Counted from the first letter of the stretch, positions 28,563-37,927 are shown. The stretch is 64,000 nucleotides of DNA from Cupriavidus basilensis (GCF_000832305.1 NZ_CP010536.1:4030001-4094000); one strand, 5' to 3'. The notes: generated by a model not told the origin, from the letters alone. Numbers and translations are program-made.

Positions 28563-30320
28563 ATGAATTCAAATATTTGCAAGACAACCGCTCTCAGCAA
28601 CAGTCCGGGCAGCGTCAAACGAAAGAGGAGACTGAAGACCATCGCAGTTGGCGCCGGCATCTGCACTGCCACACTTCTGATGCTAGGCGGATGTGGTGGG
28701 GGTGGAGGTGGAGGTGGAGGTGGGGGTGGCGACAGCGCTGCGGTCGGGGGCGCTACTCCGCCGCAACCGACGCAAACCAGCCTGACCGGCAAGGCCATCG
28801 ACGGCTACCTGGTCAACGCCAAGGTTTGCGTGGACCTGAACGACAACAACGTCTGCGACGCGGGCGAACCGCAAGGCAAAACTGACCAGGCCGGTAACTA
28901 CTCGCTCGCCTTCGATGGCGACGTGACGGGCAAGAAGCTACTTGTACTGGTAACGCCAGACACACGTGACCTCTCGCGCCCGAACTACGTCTTCCCCGCC
29001 GCGTTCGCACTGACGGCCCCGATTGACGGCATCTCAGGCCAGAACGTCACGCCCCTCACGACGATGCAGCAGTCACTGATGGAACAAGGCTACTCCAAGG
29101 ATGCGGCAGCCAAGGCGGTCGTCTCGTTCGTCGGTGGCGCTGTGAACCTGCGCGAAGACTACATCGCCAACGGCGACAGCACTACCGGCGCCTTCGCCAT
29201 GCAGGTAGTGGACAAGGTCGCCCAGTTCGCCAAGAATGGCGCGGTCGATGCCAATACAGTGCGCGGGCTGATGAACGCCATTGTCCTCAAAGGCGGTATC
29301 GACAACGTCACGCAAGCTGACGTTGATACGCTGGCTGCCAAGCCAGTGCTTTCGACCGATGTCGATGCCAAGACGGTGCTCGCCGATGACCTCTACGGCT
29401 ATCACGAGTACCTGGGCCTGAATGGTGTCGGTAGCGTGCAAACGCGCAACCGCCTCATCCAGAACGGTGACGGCGTGCGCATGGCGCTCGAAGCCTACCA
29501 AAACAGCCGGTGGACCGAGCCGAGCGCTGACAGCTTCACATCTTACATCGGTCACTACCAGATGAAGGCCGATGGCTCCTGGACGAACCTGCTCGGCGAA
29601 ACCGATCAGCACAAGGCATCGCCCGTGGTTTCGGCTGTGGGCAATACCCTGACGCTGAGCGATGCGATCACTGGCGGTGGTCTCAAGATCGAGTTCCGTC
29701 GTGTGAACGTGGGCAGCAAGACCTTCGTCGAAGCAATGACCGACTGGATCAAGGAGGACTACATCCGTGAGGCGCTGCGAGGCAGCTTCCCGGCCGGTGC
29801 CGAAGGCGTGGTGGGCATTTCCTATCGTGACTACGACAACATCGAGCTGGATCTGCAGACCTGCGGTGTGGATCAGTCGCAATACATCGTGCAAGACGGT
29901 GTGTCGCACTGCAACTGGGTGGGTGACAAGAGCACGACCTACACGTCGCTCGACCAGATCACCGGCACGGAGTTCCTCATGAACGGTCTGCTGAAGGTCA
30001 CGCTGAGCGCAGACGGCACGGCCGTGATGAAGGATCGCTACTCAGGTCAGACCCTGCTGGCCGCTCCCGAGTTCACCTGGGTACGCCACCCCGTCAACCC
30101 GAACGTGGCGATCCTCCGCCTCAACTCGGCTGACATCCGCACGCTGCCGATCCCGTACCAAAATGAAATCGCCGAAGGCGGTAACGTGGTGCTGGCTCTG
30201 CACGCAGGTCGCATTCAAGTTGGCAGCCGCATCCCGGCCGCCCTCACCAGCTCGTTCATGGTCTTCAAGAAGACCACCTTCGACCAGCTGTTCACCGCCG
30301 TCAACGCGGTACCGATGTAA
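28563..30320 (+). CDS. Large lipoprotein with poly-glycine linker and SdrD/carboxypeptidase-like repeat domain
   Basis: 585 residues. A basic N-terminus, hydrophobic segment and LGGC lipobox predict a lipoprotein; the Cys is followed at once by a run of twelve Gly encoded by a G-rich tandem tract (about 28694-28729). Next comes GKAIDGYLVNAKVCVDLNDNNVCDAGEPQGKTDQAGNYSL, a domain with the D-x-N-x-N/D pattern of small calcium-binding beta-sandwich repeats. The remainder is unrecognised. The ATG at 28563 is preferred over the upstream frame start because the signal peptide begins there. Cell-surface cargo of the island; function unknown. Confidence 0.78.
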   Translation: MNSNICKTTALSNSPGSVKRKRRLKTIAVGAGICTATLLMLGGCGGGGGGGGGGGGDSAAVGGATPPQPTQTSLTGKAIDGYLVNAKVCVDLNDNNVCDAGEPQGKTDQAGNYSLAFDGDVTGKKLLVLVTPDTRDLSRPNYVFPAAFALTAPIDGISGQNVTPLTTMQQSLMEQGYSKDAAAKAVVSFVGGAVNLREDYIANGDSTTGAFAMQVVDKVAQFAKNGAVDANTVRGLMNAIVLKGGIDNVTQADVDTLAAKPVLSTDVDAKTVLADDLYGYHEYLGLNGVGSVQTRNRLIQNGDGVRMALEAYQNSRWTEPSADSFTSYIGHYQMKADGSWTNLLGETDQHKASPVVSAVGNTLTLSDAITGGGLKIEFRRVNVGSKTFVEAMTDWIKEDYIREALRGSFPAGAEGVVGISYRDYDNIELDLQTCGVDQSQYIVQDGVSHCNWVGDKSTTYTSLDQITGTEFLMNGLLKVTLSADGTAVMKDRYSGQTLLAAPEFTWVRHPVNPNVAILRLNSADIRTLPIPYQNEIAEGGNVVLALHAGRIQVGSRIPAALTSSFMVFKKTTFDQLFTAVNAVPM

Positions 30321-30367
30321 TCCCCTCTTCCGGGGGCCTCCGCCGCGCCTGCAGGGGCGCAGCATCC

Positions 30368-30388
30368 GAGGGCTTCGGCCCTCTTTTT
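30368..30388 (+). terminator. Intrinsic terminator of the lipoprotein gene
   Basis: A 6-bp GC-rich stem (30368-30373 with 30378-30383) closed by a UUCG tetraloop and followed by five T residues, 48 bases after the stop codon. Confidence 0.85.
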
Positions 30389-30514
30389 GGGTTCATCGCC
30401 GATTCCCGTGAAACCCGATGGCCCGACGACGGCTTCGGACATAAATGCCCTTCGGGATCCCTGGCTGCTTGACCGATAAACCGCTCTCTAAGATTCATCT
30501 TAAGAAATACTCTC

Positions 30515-30883
30515 ATGCGCACGACCATCATCGCCTTCGCTCTCGCCCTTTCGTCTACTGCAGCATTCGCAGTCAACACTTGCGACACAATGCCGATCAA
30601 AAATCAACGGGACAACTGTTGGTCGACTCTGATCGGTAACTACCAGGCTGAGGCTGACGAATACAATTTCGCAGTACAGCAGTCGAAGAAGGTTCCGGCC
30701 CCGGTGAAGCGGAATGTAGAACTGAAGCGTCAGGCCATCTCAAAGGATGCCGCAGGTCTGTGCCGGAAAGACGAACTCGGCTATCCGGAAAACAAGTGCT
30801 ACATCAGCGTAATCGAGAGGTTCAAGGATTACACCTACAAGGAAACGTCGAAGTACGGCGTTCCCGACATGCGCCTGAATTGA
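30515..30883 (+). CDS. Small periplasmic 4-Cys protein A
   Basis: 122 residues with a signal peptide (TTIIAFALALSSTAAFA, cleavage after residue 19 or so). The mature domain has four Cys (NTCD, DNCW, GLCR, NKCY) spaced as if to form two disulfides, and is otherwise charged and helical. It resembles LprI-like small periplasmic proteins in size and Cys pattern, but the match is too weak to name it. Paired with a second such gene 29 bases downstream; both are island cargo. Confidence 0.7.
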   Translation: MRTTIIAFALALSSTAAFAVNTCDTMPIKNQRDNCWSTLIGNYQAEADEYNFAVQQSKKVPAPVKRNVELKRQAISKDAAGLCRKDELGYPENKCYISVIERFKDYTYKETSKYGVPDMRLN

Positions 30884-30912
30884 AGTAGGTGTCTTAATTC
30901 CCAAGGAAACAA

Positions 30913-31272
30913 ATGCGCAAATTCTTCGCGGCTCTCGCCATCCTCGCAATCTCTACGTTCGCCACCCAAGCCCAAGCTCAGTTTCGCGCCAGCGACGTCT
31001 GCAAAATGAAACGCAGCCAGTACGAGCGAGACCAGTGCCTCGAATACGGCCTCAGAGGCAGTATGTTGCGCGTAAAAGGCAACACCCAGCGACTCTTGGA
31101 CTCTAATCGTGTTCCTGAGTTGGAAAAGGAGAATATCTTGAAATCCCACAAAAAGTGGGGCGGTCAGTTCGAACGCAATTGCTCGGACAACGAGTGTCAC
31201 TATGACATGGCTAGCGCGCGCAACAGCGAGATCGAGAAGATTATGGCCAAGTACAACGTCGCCCCGATGTAA
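30913..31272 (+). CDS. Small periplasmic 4-Cys protein B
   Basis: 119 residues with a signal peptide (FFAALAILAISTFATQAQA) and a helical, charged mature part with four Cys (DVCK, DQCL, RNCS, NECH). Similar in size and layout to the preceding protein but only distantly alike in sequence; both may be inhibitors or binding proteins of the periplasm in the style of LprI-like domains. An AAGGAAA ribosome site precedes the ATG at 30913, and a strong hairpin follows the stop. Confidence 0.7.
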   Translation: MRKFFAALAILAISTFATQAQAQFRASDVCKMKRSQYERDQCLEYGLRGSMLRVKGNTQRLLDSNRVPELEKENILKSHKKWGGQFERNCSDNECHYDMASARNSEIEKIMAKYNVAPM

Positions 31273-31293
31273 GCCATAACGCGGCACGAACGA

Positions 31294-31320
31294 GGAGAGT
31301 GGACCTGGCGTCCACTCTCC
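31294..31320 (+). terminator. Hairpin terminator after the 4-Cys pair (copy 1 of a repeated hairpin)
   Basis: A perfect 11-bp stem, GGAGAGTGGAC with its complement, and 5-base loop, 21 bases after the stop codon; a T7 run follows 18 bases later. A very similar hairpin with similar flanks occurs at 37657-37683. Confidence 0.75.
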
Positions 31321-31538
31321 TCTATGTCTACCGCTTGATTTTTTTCTTCGTCGCCGGCGGGGTGAGGTGAGGATCCCTGAGCAACCCAATGCGGCCAGTT
31401 AGGGACCTGTGGCCGATTGCCTTGTCTCTATTTCGATTCGGAGTCCGTGGATATCAGCTGATTGCAAATGACAACGCGGCGGCAATGTTTCCGTAAGAAT
31501 GTCCATGCGCCCCCTTCTAGATCTCATGTGCTGATCGG

Positions 31539-32885
31539 CTAGCTCCTCTCACCTGGTGCCCTCCAGTGAAGCAACATTTCCAAGGGCCCGTTTTTGCCCA
31601 CCAGCTCTCTTGCGAGGGCAATACGACTCAGCAGTCTATGCCGTTCATCTGCGTCAAGGTGCTCAGCCGCTAGCGCCGCCGCGGTGAAATAAGCGTCAAT
31701 CCGACGTGCTTCGTCCCAGCCTGCAATTGCTGCAAGAAGATCTCTTCGCGCATCCTGGCGAAATTTTTCTTGCCGCGCGCGTTCGTCTGCTTCTCGCCGA
31801 CGCTTTTGCTCATCCTTCCATCGCCGGTCCTCTTCCTCGGCCAAGATTCTCGCCGCCTCCAGCTTTGCACTTAGGTCAGGGCCGGCTGATTCAAGCTCCC
31901 GCACAATGTCGGGCACCATTGAAGAAAACTGTCCCGGCTTATCCTCAGGCCATCGCTTGACCCAACTTACCCGCCACGACGGGCAGTACACCTGCAAGCA
32001 AAGGCGGCCGGAAGCCAAGTCCTTTGCCGTCGTCCAATACCTAGGGGCTGAGTACCTGCGGCGTTGCTCAGGAGTCAGATTTCGAACCGGGACATACTGG
32101 CTATTGCCAACGTAGAGCATTTCCACGATTTCGGTCATCTCAAAGAGCGTCAGACCGATTGGAACGTCGCCTATAAATACCACTGTTGGCCGCTCAGGCG
32201 CCCAGGCGCTGTGCTGGTTGCGGTTCTTCTCGGGGGTCTCGCGTAGGTCAACGTCGGCTCGTCGCATCTGCCCACTTGTCGGTGCGATCGTCACTCGGTG
32301 TCCACGCGAAGTCAGCGTTCGAAACAGCTTATCGGCTGCATCGATGGCGACGTCCAACCGCTCCTTCGACGATAGAACGTCGACCAATAAACGCTTGAAC
32401 GGACGAAGAATGCCGTTCTCGCTATCGCGAGTCTTCTCAAAGAAGGGCTTAATCCCGATCAGTAGTGGGTGCAAGGGCTTCCCTGCCGTCGGCTGATGAG
32501 ACCGCCTCCGTATTTTTTGCGCGGCCACCGGCGCGCCTTCGACGGTTGGCGAGGGAATCCTTGCTATCCTTTTAGCCGCCCGCTCGTTGGTGCCGATGAA
32601 GTCCCCCGAGCGCCATTCCGTAATATCACCTGCTCTAACTTCCGGCAACGCGGGCTGTGCAGGCGCCTTTCCGTACGCAAGTTGTGCCCAGTACCCCCGA
32701 GGTGGCCGAGGAACACGCAGTTCAGTACACACTCGAGCCATGTAGCTTGATGACACTCCCAGCCGCTCGGCGACCCGAAGCATGGGCTCTCGCCATACGA
32801 GCTCGTAAAGCTGCTCACGGGACAGTGGAGCCACCTGCGCACTAGCCAGCCCGCAGCCCCTTGTCTCGTACGCTTCCTCTGTCAC
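31539..32885 (-). CDS. HTH and coiled-coil protein of unknown function
   Basis: 448 residues from a GTG at 32885. The N-terminal part (SREQLYELVWREPMLRVAERLGVSSSYMARVCTELRVPRPPRGYWAQLAYGKAP) reads as a DNA-binding helix-turn-helix that is widely found in proteobacterial accessory regions. A long charged helix follows near residue 340 (LEAARILAEEEDRRWKDEQKRRREADERARQEKFRQ). No enzyme motif seen. It is a single gene between the secreted-protein cargo and the Gabija-like pair. I cannot assign a function. Confidence 0.75.
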   Translation of the reverse strand: MTEEAYETRGCGLASAQVAPLSREQLYELVWREPMLRVAERLGVSSSYMARVCTELRVPRPPRGYWAQLAYGKAPAQPALPEVRAGDITEWRSGDFIGTNERAAKRIARIPSPTVEGAPVAAQKIRRRSHQPTAGKPLHPLLIGIKPFFEKTRDSENGILRPFKRLLVDVLSSKERLDVAIDAADKLFRTLTSRGHRVTIAPTSGQMRRADVDLRETPEKNRNQHSAWAPERPTVVFIGDVPIGLTLFEMTEIVEMLYVGNSQYVPVRNLTPEQRRRYSAPRYWTTAKDLASGRLCLQVYCPSWRVSWVKRWPEDKPGQFSSMVPDIVRELESAGPDLSAKLEAARILAEEEDRRWKDEQKRRREADERARQEKFRQDARRDLLAAIAGWDEARRIDAYFTAAALAAEHLDADERHRLLSRIALARELVGKNGPLEMLLHWRAPGERS

Positions 32886-33247
32886 AGCAGTTCTCCCGAG
32901 TAGGTTTGCAAATCACCGCTCCGGATTCTGGGGCATCAGAATCGAATTGAATCCAGTGCTCGCGGGCGCAATGTCGGTGTCATCCCTGCAGTCCTTGAGG
33001 CACTGCTAGTGCGAGTAGCGTCTGCGGCGCCTTTCTTCTCAGCAACGGTACACCGAACTGTCACCCGCGGGGTTCATTCAGCAGCCGGTAGGAGTGCAAT
33101 TTGCCACCCCACCGGCGGTCGCTTTGCAGACCCATTTCGGTCATTCGATGGCCCTGTAGCGCAAAGTCCGCTCTTGCCACAGCTAGACGTTGCGCCACTG
33201 GTGTACGGTCCGCTGAGGGCCGGGCAACTCGAGTAATTTTTGGTGAT
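32886..33247. other. Intergenic stretch of about 360 bp
   Basis: Lies between the start of the HTH/coiled-coil gene and the stop of the helicase gene. Short frames here lack ribosome sites and have no recognisable protein character. It should contain the promoter of the HTH gene on the minus strand; no clear boxes, repeats or RNA could be supported. Confidence 0.4.
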
Positions 33248-35122
33248 TTAGCCGAGCTGCTCAACTCCATGATGCGAAGCGGCCGGAAACAGTTTGGCAT
33301 CGACCACGGCAGATCGTGCCGCCGCTACATCAGCAGCGAACAGCACGACTGCCAAGTCCTTCACCGCACGAGAGCAGCAGACGTAAAATAGCCGCCTCGT
33401 GCGGTCGAGCACCGACTCCTTTCCTTCCGCGATATTCGCTTTGTCAGTGTCGGACAGGGGCGCGTAGCCGAGATATTTGCCGTAGGAGTATTGGTTGTAG
33501 GATGCCTCCTCATCGTCGAGTACCACGAGCACGCGCTCGAACTGCGCGCCCTTGACGCCGTGATGGGTCGCGAACGGCGACTCTTCGAGGATATATTTAC
33601 GGTGGGCCCAGAGTTCGCCGACATTGCATTCAAGGAACGCCGCGACATTGCCAAAGCCCTCCGCCCCATCGTCGACCGGGTCGTCCATGAGATGCGCGGC
33701 GAAGCGGTCATCGAGAGCCACCAGCTCGGTGTCCCGGACGTGCCGGAGGACGTCGCGGGCCGTCGCTGCTGACCCGTCGGCCAGCAGCGTGGCCAGTTGC
33801 TCGATTGCGTGCTGAAGGGCGACGAGGACGGGAGCCACTGCCTGCCCGCGCAGCCGTTCTGGTTCCAGGCAGGGACTGTCTGCGCGAAGGATCGACATGA
33901 TCGTGAACTGGTCACCTGCACGCGATGCGACGATCAGCGGCAGCAGTTGCTGAACGAACGGCCGAAGAGGCCAGGCCGAACCGTCGGCAATGCCTTCGCT
34001 CAGGCTCTGCGGCGCGTGATCGTTTAGAGCCGAGTAGAGCGAAGCAAAGCCGAGCCGCTTGGCGGCCATGCGATGCACGAGCACCAGCAACCGGACATCG
34101 CCGTCGCGCATGTCACTGGTCCACAAACCGTCGCCGGTTTGCGCGGCCAGCCAGGCTCGTACTGCACCGAGACGAGCGGTCCTTTGATCATCACTTGGCA
34201 GGATGAAAATGTTGACTGTGCCGACCACGGACTGCTCTTCCCCATCCACGGTCACGGTGCGGCCACGGGTCTGGACTAGACCATCGCCCGGCGCACGCAC
34301 AGCGTTGATCACGCCGAGGACCGAGGTCGGGCAGCGGAAGTTTTCCGGCTTGGTTATCTCGCCCCAGCCGGGAAGCAGCTCGATCGCACCGGCTCCGGTA
34401 CCGTAGATCTTCTGCATCGGGTCGCCGAAAAAGCCGACGCAGAGGGGCTGCTCGCTGGCGATCTGCCGGAGCGCTTGGATGACGGCGGGCTGAGTGTCCT
34501 GACTCTCGTCGACGAAAATATAGGGAAATCGCCGCGCCACGATTTCGCGTAGCAAATGGTGCTTCTCGACGCAGGCCGGGGTCAACTTAAGGATGTCGTC
34601 ATGGCCGAGAATGCCTTCGGAGTAACGGCTGCCCGTTCCGTAGGTGAACTTCTCGACCCGACCTACCGCCTCGAGCTCGGCTTCGAGGCCGACGATCTCC
34701 TGATCGAGCCTCATCTTGGTCGCGGCCCGTGTACCAGGCTTGTCGTAATGGGCGCGCTTCTCGGCGATCTTCTCCTCAATACGGCTGACGACCCAGGCAG
34801 CAATGTCTGACTGGAACGAGCGAACAACCGACCACAGGAAGCTGTGAATGGTCGAGATATGAAATAGCGGGGTAACGCCTACGTCGGCGGAGATCTCGCC
34901 GACCGCGACTTCGGTGTAAGTGATGCAGGCGATCTGCTGGCCCGCACGCCGTAGCGCCTTTCCGCGCGTTTCACGGAGATGCGCGAGCGCTTTGATCAGC
35001 GATGTGGTTTTTCCCGACCCCGCGCCTGCCACCATCACGAACGAGCGCGGCGGCGCCTGACCGAGACAGTCGCGGACATCGACGTCGGCTTGAGTGTCGG
35101 GACTGCCGAGGCGGCTTGTCAT
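33248..35122 (-). CDS. UvrD/Rep-type helicase, GajB-like partner of the OLD nuclease
   Basis: 624 residues with SF1 helicase motifs: Walker A AGAGSGKTT (32-40), ITYTEVAVGEI (motif Ia), IFVDESQDTQP (motif II, DESQ) and a C-terminal KGAQFERVLVV / FYVCCSRAVKDLAVVLFA (motifs V-VI). A UvrD-like helicase encoded with an OLD-family nuclease defines Gabija, an anti-phage system. It overlaps the upstream OLD gene by four bases (ATGA), so translation is coupled. The size is larger than the archetypal GajB, with an extra insertion after motif Ia that includes a charged helix. Confidence 0.8.
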   Translation of the reverse strand: MTSRLGSPDTQADVDVRDCLGQAPPRSFVMVAGAGSGKTTSLIKALAHLRETRGKALRRAGQQIACITYTEVAVGEISADVGVTPLFHISTIHSFLWSVVRSFQSDIAAWVVSRIEEKIAEKRAHYDKPGTRAATKMRLDQEIVGLEAELEAVGRVEKFTYGTGSRYSEGILGHDDILKLTPACVEKHHLLREIVARRFPYIFVDESQDTQPAVIQALRQIASEQPLCVGFFGDPMQKIYGTGAGAIELLPGWGEITKPENFRCPTSVLGVINAVRAPGDGLVQTRGRTVTVDGEEQSVVGTVNIFILPSDDQRTARLGAVRAWLAAQTGDGLWTSDMRDGDVRLLVLVHRMAAKRLGFASLYSALNDHAPQSLSEGIADGSAWPLRPFVQQLLPLIVASRAGDQFTIMSILRADSPCLEPERLRGQAVAPVLVALQHAIEQLATLLADGSAATARDVLRHVRDTELVALDDRFAAHLMDDPVDDGAEGFGNVAAFLECNVGELWAHRKYILEESPFATHHGVKGAQFERVLVVLDDEEASYNQYSYGKYLGYAPLSDTDKANIAEGKESVLDRTRRLFYVCCSRAVKDLAVVLFAADVAAARSAVVDAKLFPAASHHGVEQLG

Positions 35123-37422
35123 GCCACCACCGCGGCGACGGCCGGATCACCAACCGCCTGCTCCTCTTGACCGTCGTCATCGGGCTCGGCCGGTGGGGCG
35201 ACCTCGCCCTCGAGCCAGCGCAGCCCTTCGGCGATATAGGTCGGCACCGACCATTGCGTCGGATCCTCGGCCAACAGAGCCAAGGCGAAATCGGTCTTGC
35301 TGAAGCTCTTCGCCTGGACCCGCCGATGAATTCGGCGGGTTAGCTCAGCTAGGTCCTTGTTGTCGGACCTAGCGATGCGAAGCTGCAGCGGCTTGCGCGC
35401 GATATCTTGGCACCAGGCGAGGTTCTCGAGCGCGAATGCCTCTTCGAGCGTGCGACCGGCCAACGCTTGTGTTTCACCTGCCCATGTCACATTTGTGCGG
35501 CACTGATAGGCGACGCGCACGATCGCCTCGCTGTTCTCGCTCCGTGCCTGCGTCTTCTGGTCGTCTGTAGCCTCCCAAAGCATGGCCACCGTGCCGCATC
35601 TCGGCAGCCATTGCCGCAAGGTCTGGTTGGAGGTCACAGCGCCGGGATGACTCGCGACGCATACCTTGCCCGGCTTGCCTTCTGCTCCGGCGCCAGCTTC
35701 AGCGTCCTCGTCGTCGTCATCTTCTTCCTTGAGCTCCGCCCCATTATCACCAACCGCCGGTGCGCCGGCGTCCGCGCCATTCTCCACAGCGCCAGCAGCG
35801 GGCGCCGGAGGCCCGAAGACGCTGTCTAGGTCCGTAATGATGAGGGCCGTGAGACCGAGAAACTCGATCAGTGTTTTGAAGCGATAGCCGAAGGCGCCGC
35901 CAATCTCAAGAACAGTAAGATATGTCGACTGCAGGCGCGGTGCCGCATTGGCGATCATCTGTGGAAGCAGCAGCCGTTCGACATTGCCTTCCACTAGCAC
36001 CGCGCCATCTGCGAAGAACAGGTCACAGTGGCTCAGCTTGAGATAGCGCTCAAGGAATGTCCGGACATCGTGGTCAGTAGCATCGTAGAACACCGACATG
36101 TTCAGCACGGCCGAGGTCGAAACATGCTCGGCGCGGCTGCGGCGGAAGTAGCGAATTGGCCGGAAACCGCGCTCGTACAGAATGTGAGTTGAATGGGTCG
36201 TGACGACGACCTGGCTTGTGTAGTGTGTTCGGTCCTCCGCGCCCAAGGCGAGGATGGACATCACCTTGCGGATGAAGGCCTGCTGTAGCTGGGCGTGCAG
36301 ATGGGCCTCAGGTTCCTCGATGAAGATAAGGTGCACAGGCGGCCTGTTATCCTCGATCGCAAGCCATTGGGCGTGAAGGTCAAGGAGTTCGACCACCATG
36401 AAGATCAGGTTCTTGAAGCCGAGACCGTTGTAGCTGTCGGGCAGCGTCGGCGGCTCCGGCGCGCCGTCGTCCGGGCCGAGCGCATAATGCACTCGCGCGC
36501 CGTGCGGACTGCTCATGATGGATGCGGGATCGAGCGCCGAGCGGATCACTAGCCGGGGATTGCTGAGCCCCGGATAACCGAGTTGCGCCAGACGCTGCAA
36601 GGTCGGCTCGAACACCTGCTCGAGATGCTCGTTCAGCGAGACCTCGGACTCGGCGAGCGCCCGCAGCGCCGCAAGATCCTCGCCCCTCTGCTCGAGGTTG
36701 CGTTCGTAGAAGCGGCTCAGCACGCGCGAGAGGGTCTCGGCCCGCGTGCTGCCCGGCGCGTCAGCAAGATGCCGCTGCGCATGCAGGAAGTCGATACGCA
36801 GCAGACCATTGAGAATGTCGCGCCCGCTGCGATCACGCCCGGTCAGGGGCATGGGGTCATAATCTTGCTGCGCGACCATGTTCGCGTCGAACCGGGTGGG
36901 ATCGAGCACGAAGTGGCGAAGCTCATATTCGTCGTTCAACCGGTCGCGCAGATAGTCCTGCAAATTGCGCGGCGAGGGATCGAATGCGGGACCTTCTCCG
37001 CCAGCAACAGCCTCGAGCGCGCGTTGCCGCGCCTCGGCGTAACGCGCGCGGGTCGCGTCGGAATCGATGGGAGCGAACACCACCCTCATCCCAACCAGCG
37101 AACCTTCCCATGCCAAGCTGGGCAGCAGATCAACCACACGGTGGATGTCGTCAGCGCTGATCTCCAGCCAGATATCGACCTCGATCGTTGGCAAGCGCGC
37201 ATTGGCATCGCCCTCGCCGTACGCTACGATCTGCGGCCACTGGTCGGCGCTGAAATCATAGACACTGAACCTTCCTCGCTCAGTAAAGAGCTGGAGCACA
37301 TGGCCGACTGAAGTCTTCCCGCTGTTGTTCGCACCGACGAAAATCGAGATGTCCGAAGCAAGATCGATCATGACGTCGCGCAGTCGGCGAAAATTGCGCA
37401 CGGCCAGCTTCTTTAGGTGCAT
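35119..37422 (-). CDS. OLD-family ATPase/TOPRIM nuclease (class 2), GajA-like
   Basis: 767 residues. ABC-type ATPase: Walker A GANNSGKT (30-37) and Walker B LIFIEEPEAHLH (365-376), with a conserved VTTHSTHIL switch. The C-terminal TOPRIM domain has VLVEGNVERLLLP (Glu near 478) and ITDLDSVFG (near 529-537). OLD proteins next to UvrD-like helicases are class 2, the GajA type of Gabija. Unusual here is an insertion at about 540-585, rich in Ala, Gly and then Glu/Asp (EEDDDDEDAEAG), placed between TOPRIM motifs. First gene of the two-gene unit; a promoter must lie in the 37423-37640 region. Confidence 0.85.
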   Translation of the reverse strand: MHLKKLAVRNFRRLRDVMIDLASDISIFVGANNSGKTSVGHVLQLFTERGRFSVYDFSADQWPQIVAYGEGDANARLPTIEVDIWLEISADDIHRVVDLLPSLAWEGSLVGMRVVFAPIDSDATRARYAEARQRALEAVAGGEGPAFDPSPRNLQDYLRDRLNDEYELRHFVLDPTRFDANMVAQQDYDPMPLTGRDRSGRDILNGLLRIDFLHAQRHLADAPGSTRAETLSRVLSRFYERNLEQRGEDLAALRALAESEVSLNEHLEQVFEPTLQRLAQLGYPGLSNPRLVIRSALDPASIMSSPHGARVHYALGPDDGAPEPPTLPDSYNGLGFKNLIFMVVELLDLHAQWLAIEDNRPPVHLIFIEEPEAHLHAQLQQAFIRKVMSILALGAEDRTHYTSQVVVTTHSTHILYERGFRPIRYFRRSRAEHVSTSAVLNMSVFYDATDHDVRTFLERYLKLSHCDLFFADGAVLVEGNVERLLLPQMIANAAPRLQSTYLTVLEIGGAFGYRFKTLIEFLGLTALIITDLDSVFGPPAPAAGAVENGADAGAPAVGDNGAELKEEDDDDEDAEAGAGAEGKPGKVCVASHPGAVTSNQTLRQWLPRCGTVAMLWEATDDQKTQARSENSEAIVRVAYQCRTNVTWAGETQALAGRTLEEAFALENLAWCQDIARKPLQLRIARSDNKDLAELTRRIHRRVQAKSFSKTDFALALLAEDPTQWSVPTYIAEGLRWLEGEVAPPAEPDDDGQEEQAVGDPAVAAVVA

Positions 37423-37927
37423 CCTACCCCCCGTTGATCACGCACGGCATTTTTTTGGGCCTAGGTAAATGGGCCCCATGTTATCTGCGAAAGCGTAAAT
37501 TTGCGAGCTAAGCGTGTCGGCTTTTCAATCGCCTGTTGAGTTGCACTCAGAACTGACCCATCAGACCCGGGTAAGATTTCGGCGCAATTCAACAGACAAA
37601 GCCAGCGATCGTAACAACGAGATCAAAAAAAGCATGGACACGCCGACATAAACGAGGGAGAGTGGGCGTTATGCCCACTCTCCATAGAGTCGCTGTTTTT
37701 TGCTTTATCGCCGATCTCTGAGAGTCACAGAGCGACCCCATTGTAGTCCTTGAGGGGTGACATCAATCGCTCCCTTTTTGCAGCGGTGGGCACTCGCTGA
37801 CCGCTGTACCTCGAACTCTCTTAGCCGCCTTGCAACGATCAATCTCATGCAGGGGATAAAATACGATGCCGAAGGTCAGCTGTTAGTTGACGGCGTGGAT
37901 CCATGTGCCCATCGAACAGATCAACTC
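37423..37927. other. Intergenic stretch of about 505 bp with a terminator hairpin
   Basis: Separates the OLD gene start from the end of the RT-nitrilase gene. It holds the hairpin at 37657-37683 and, on the minus strand, the likely promoter of the OLD/helicase pair. No convincing reading frame. Confidence 0.45.
37657..37683. terminator. Hairpin (copy 2 of the repeated hairpin)
   Basis: A perfect 11-bp stem, GGAGAGTGGGC with its complement, loop GTTAT, followed on the plus strand by a T6 run 12 bases later. Stem, flanks and spacing match the hairpin at 31294-31320. The nearest plus-strand gene is far away, so it is probably a duplicated module border rather than a local terminator. Confidence 0.65.

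Noticed and set aside
33009..33236. Possible 75-residue gene in the intergenic stretch before the helicase
   Set aside because: No ribosome site, no recognisable motif and opposite to both neighbours.
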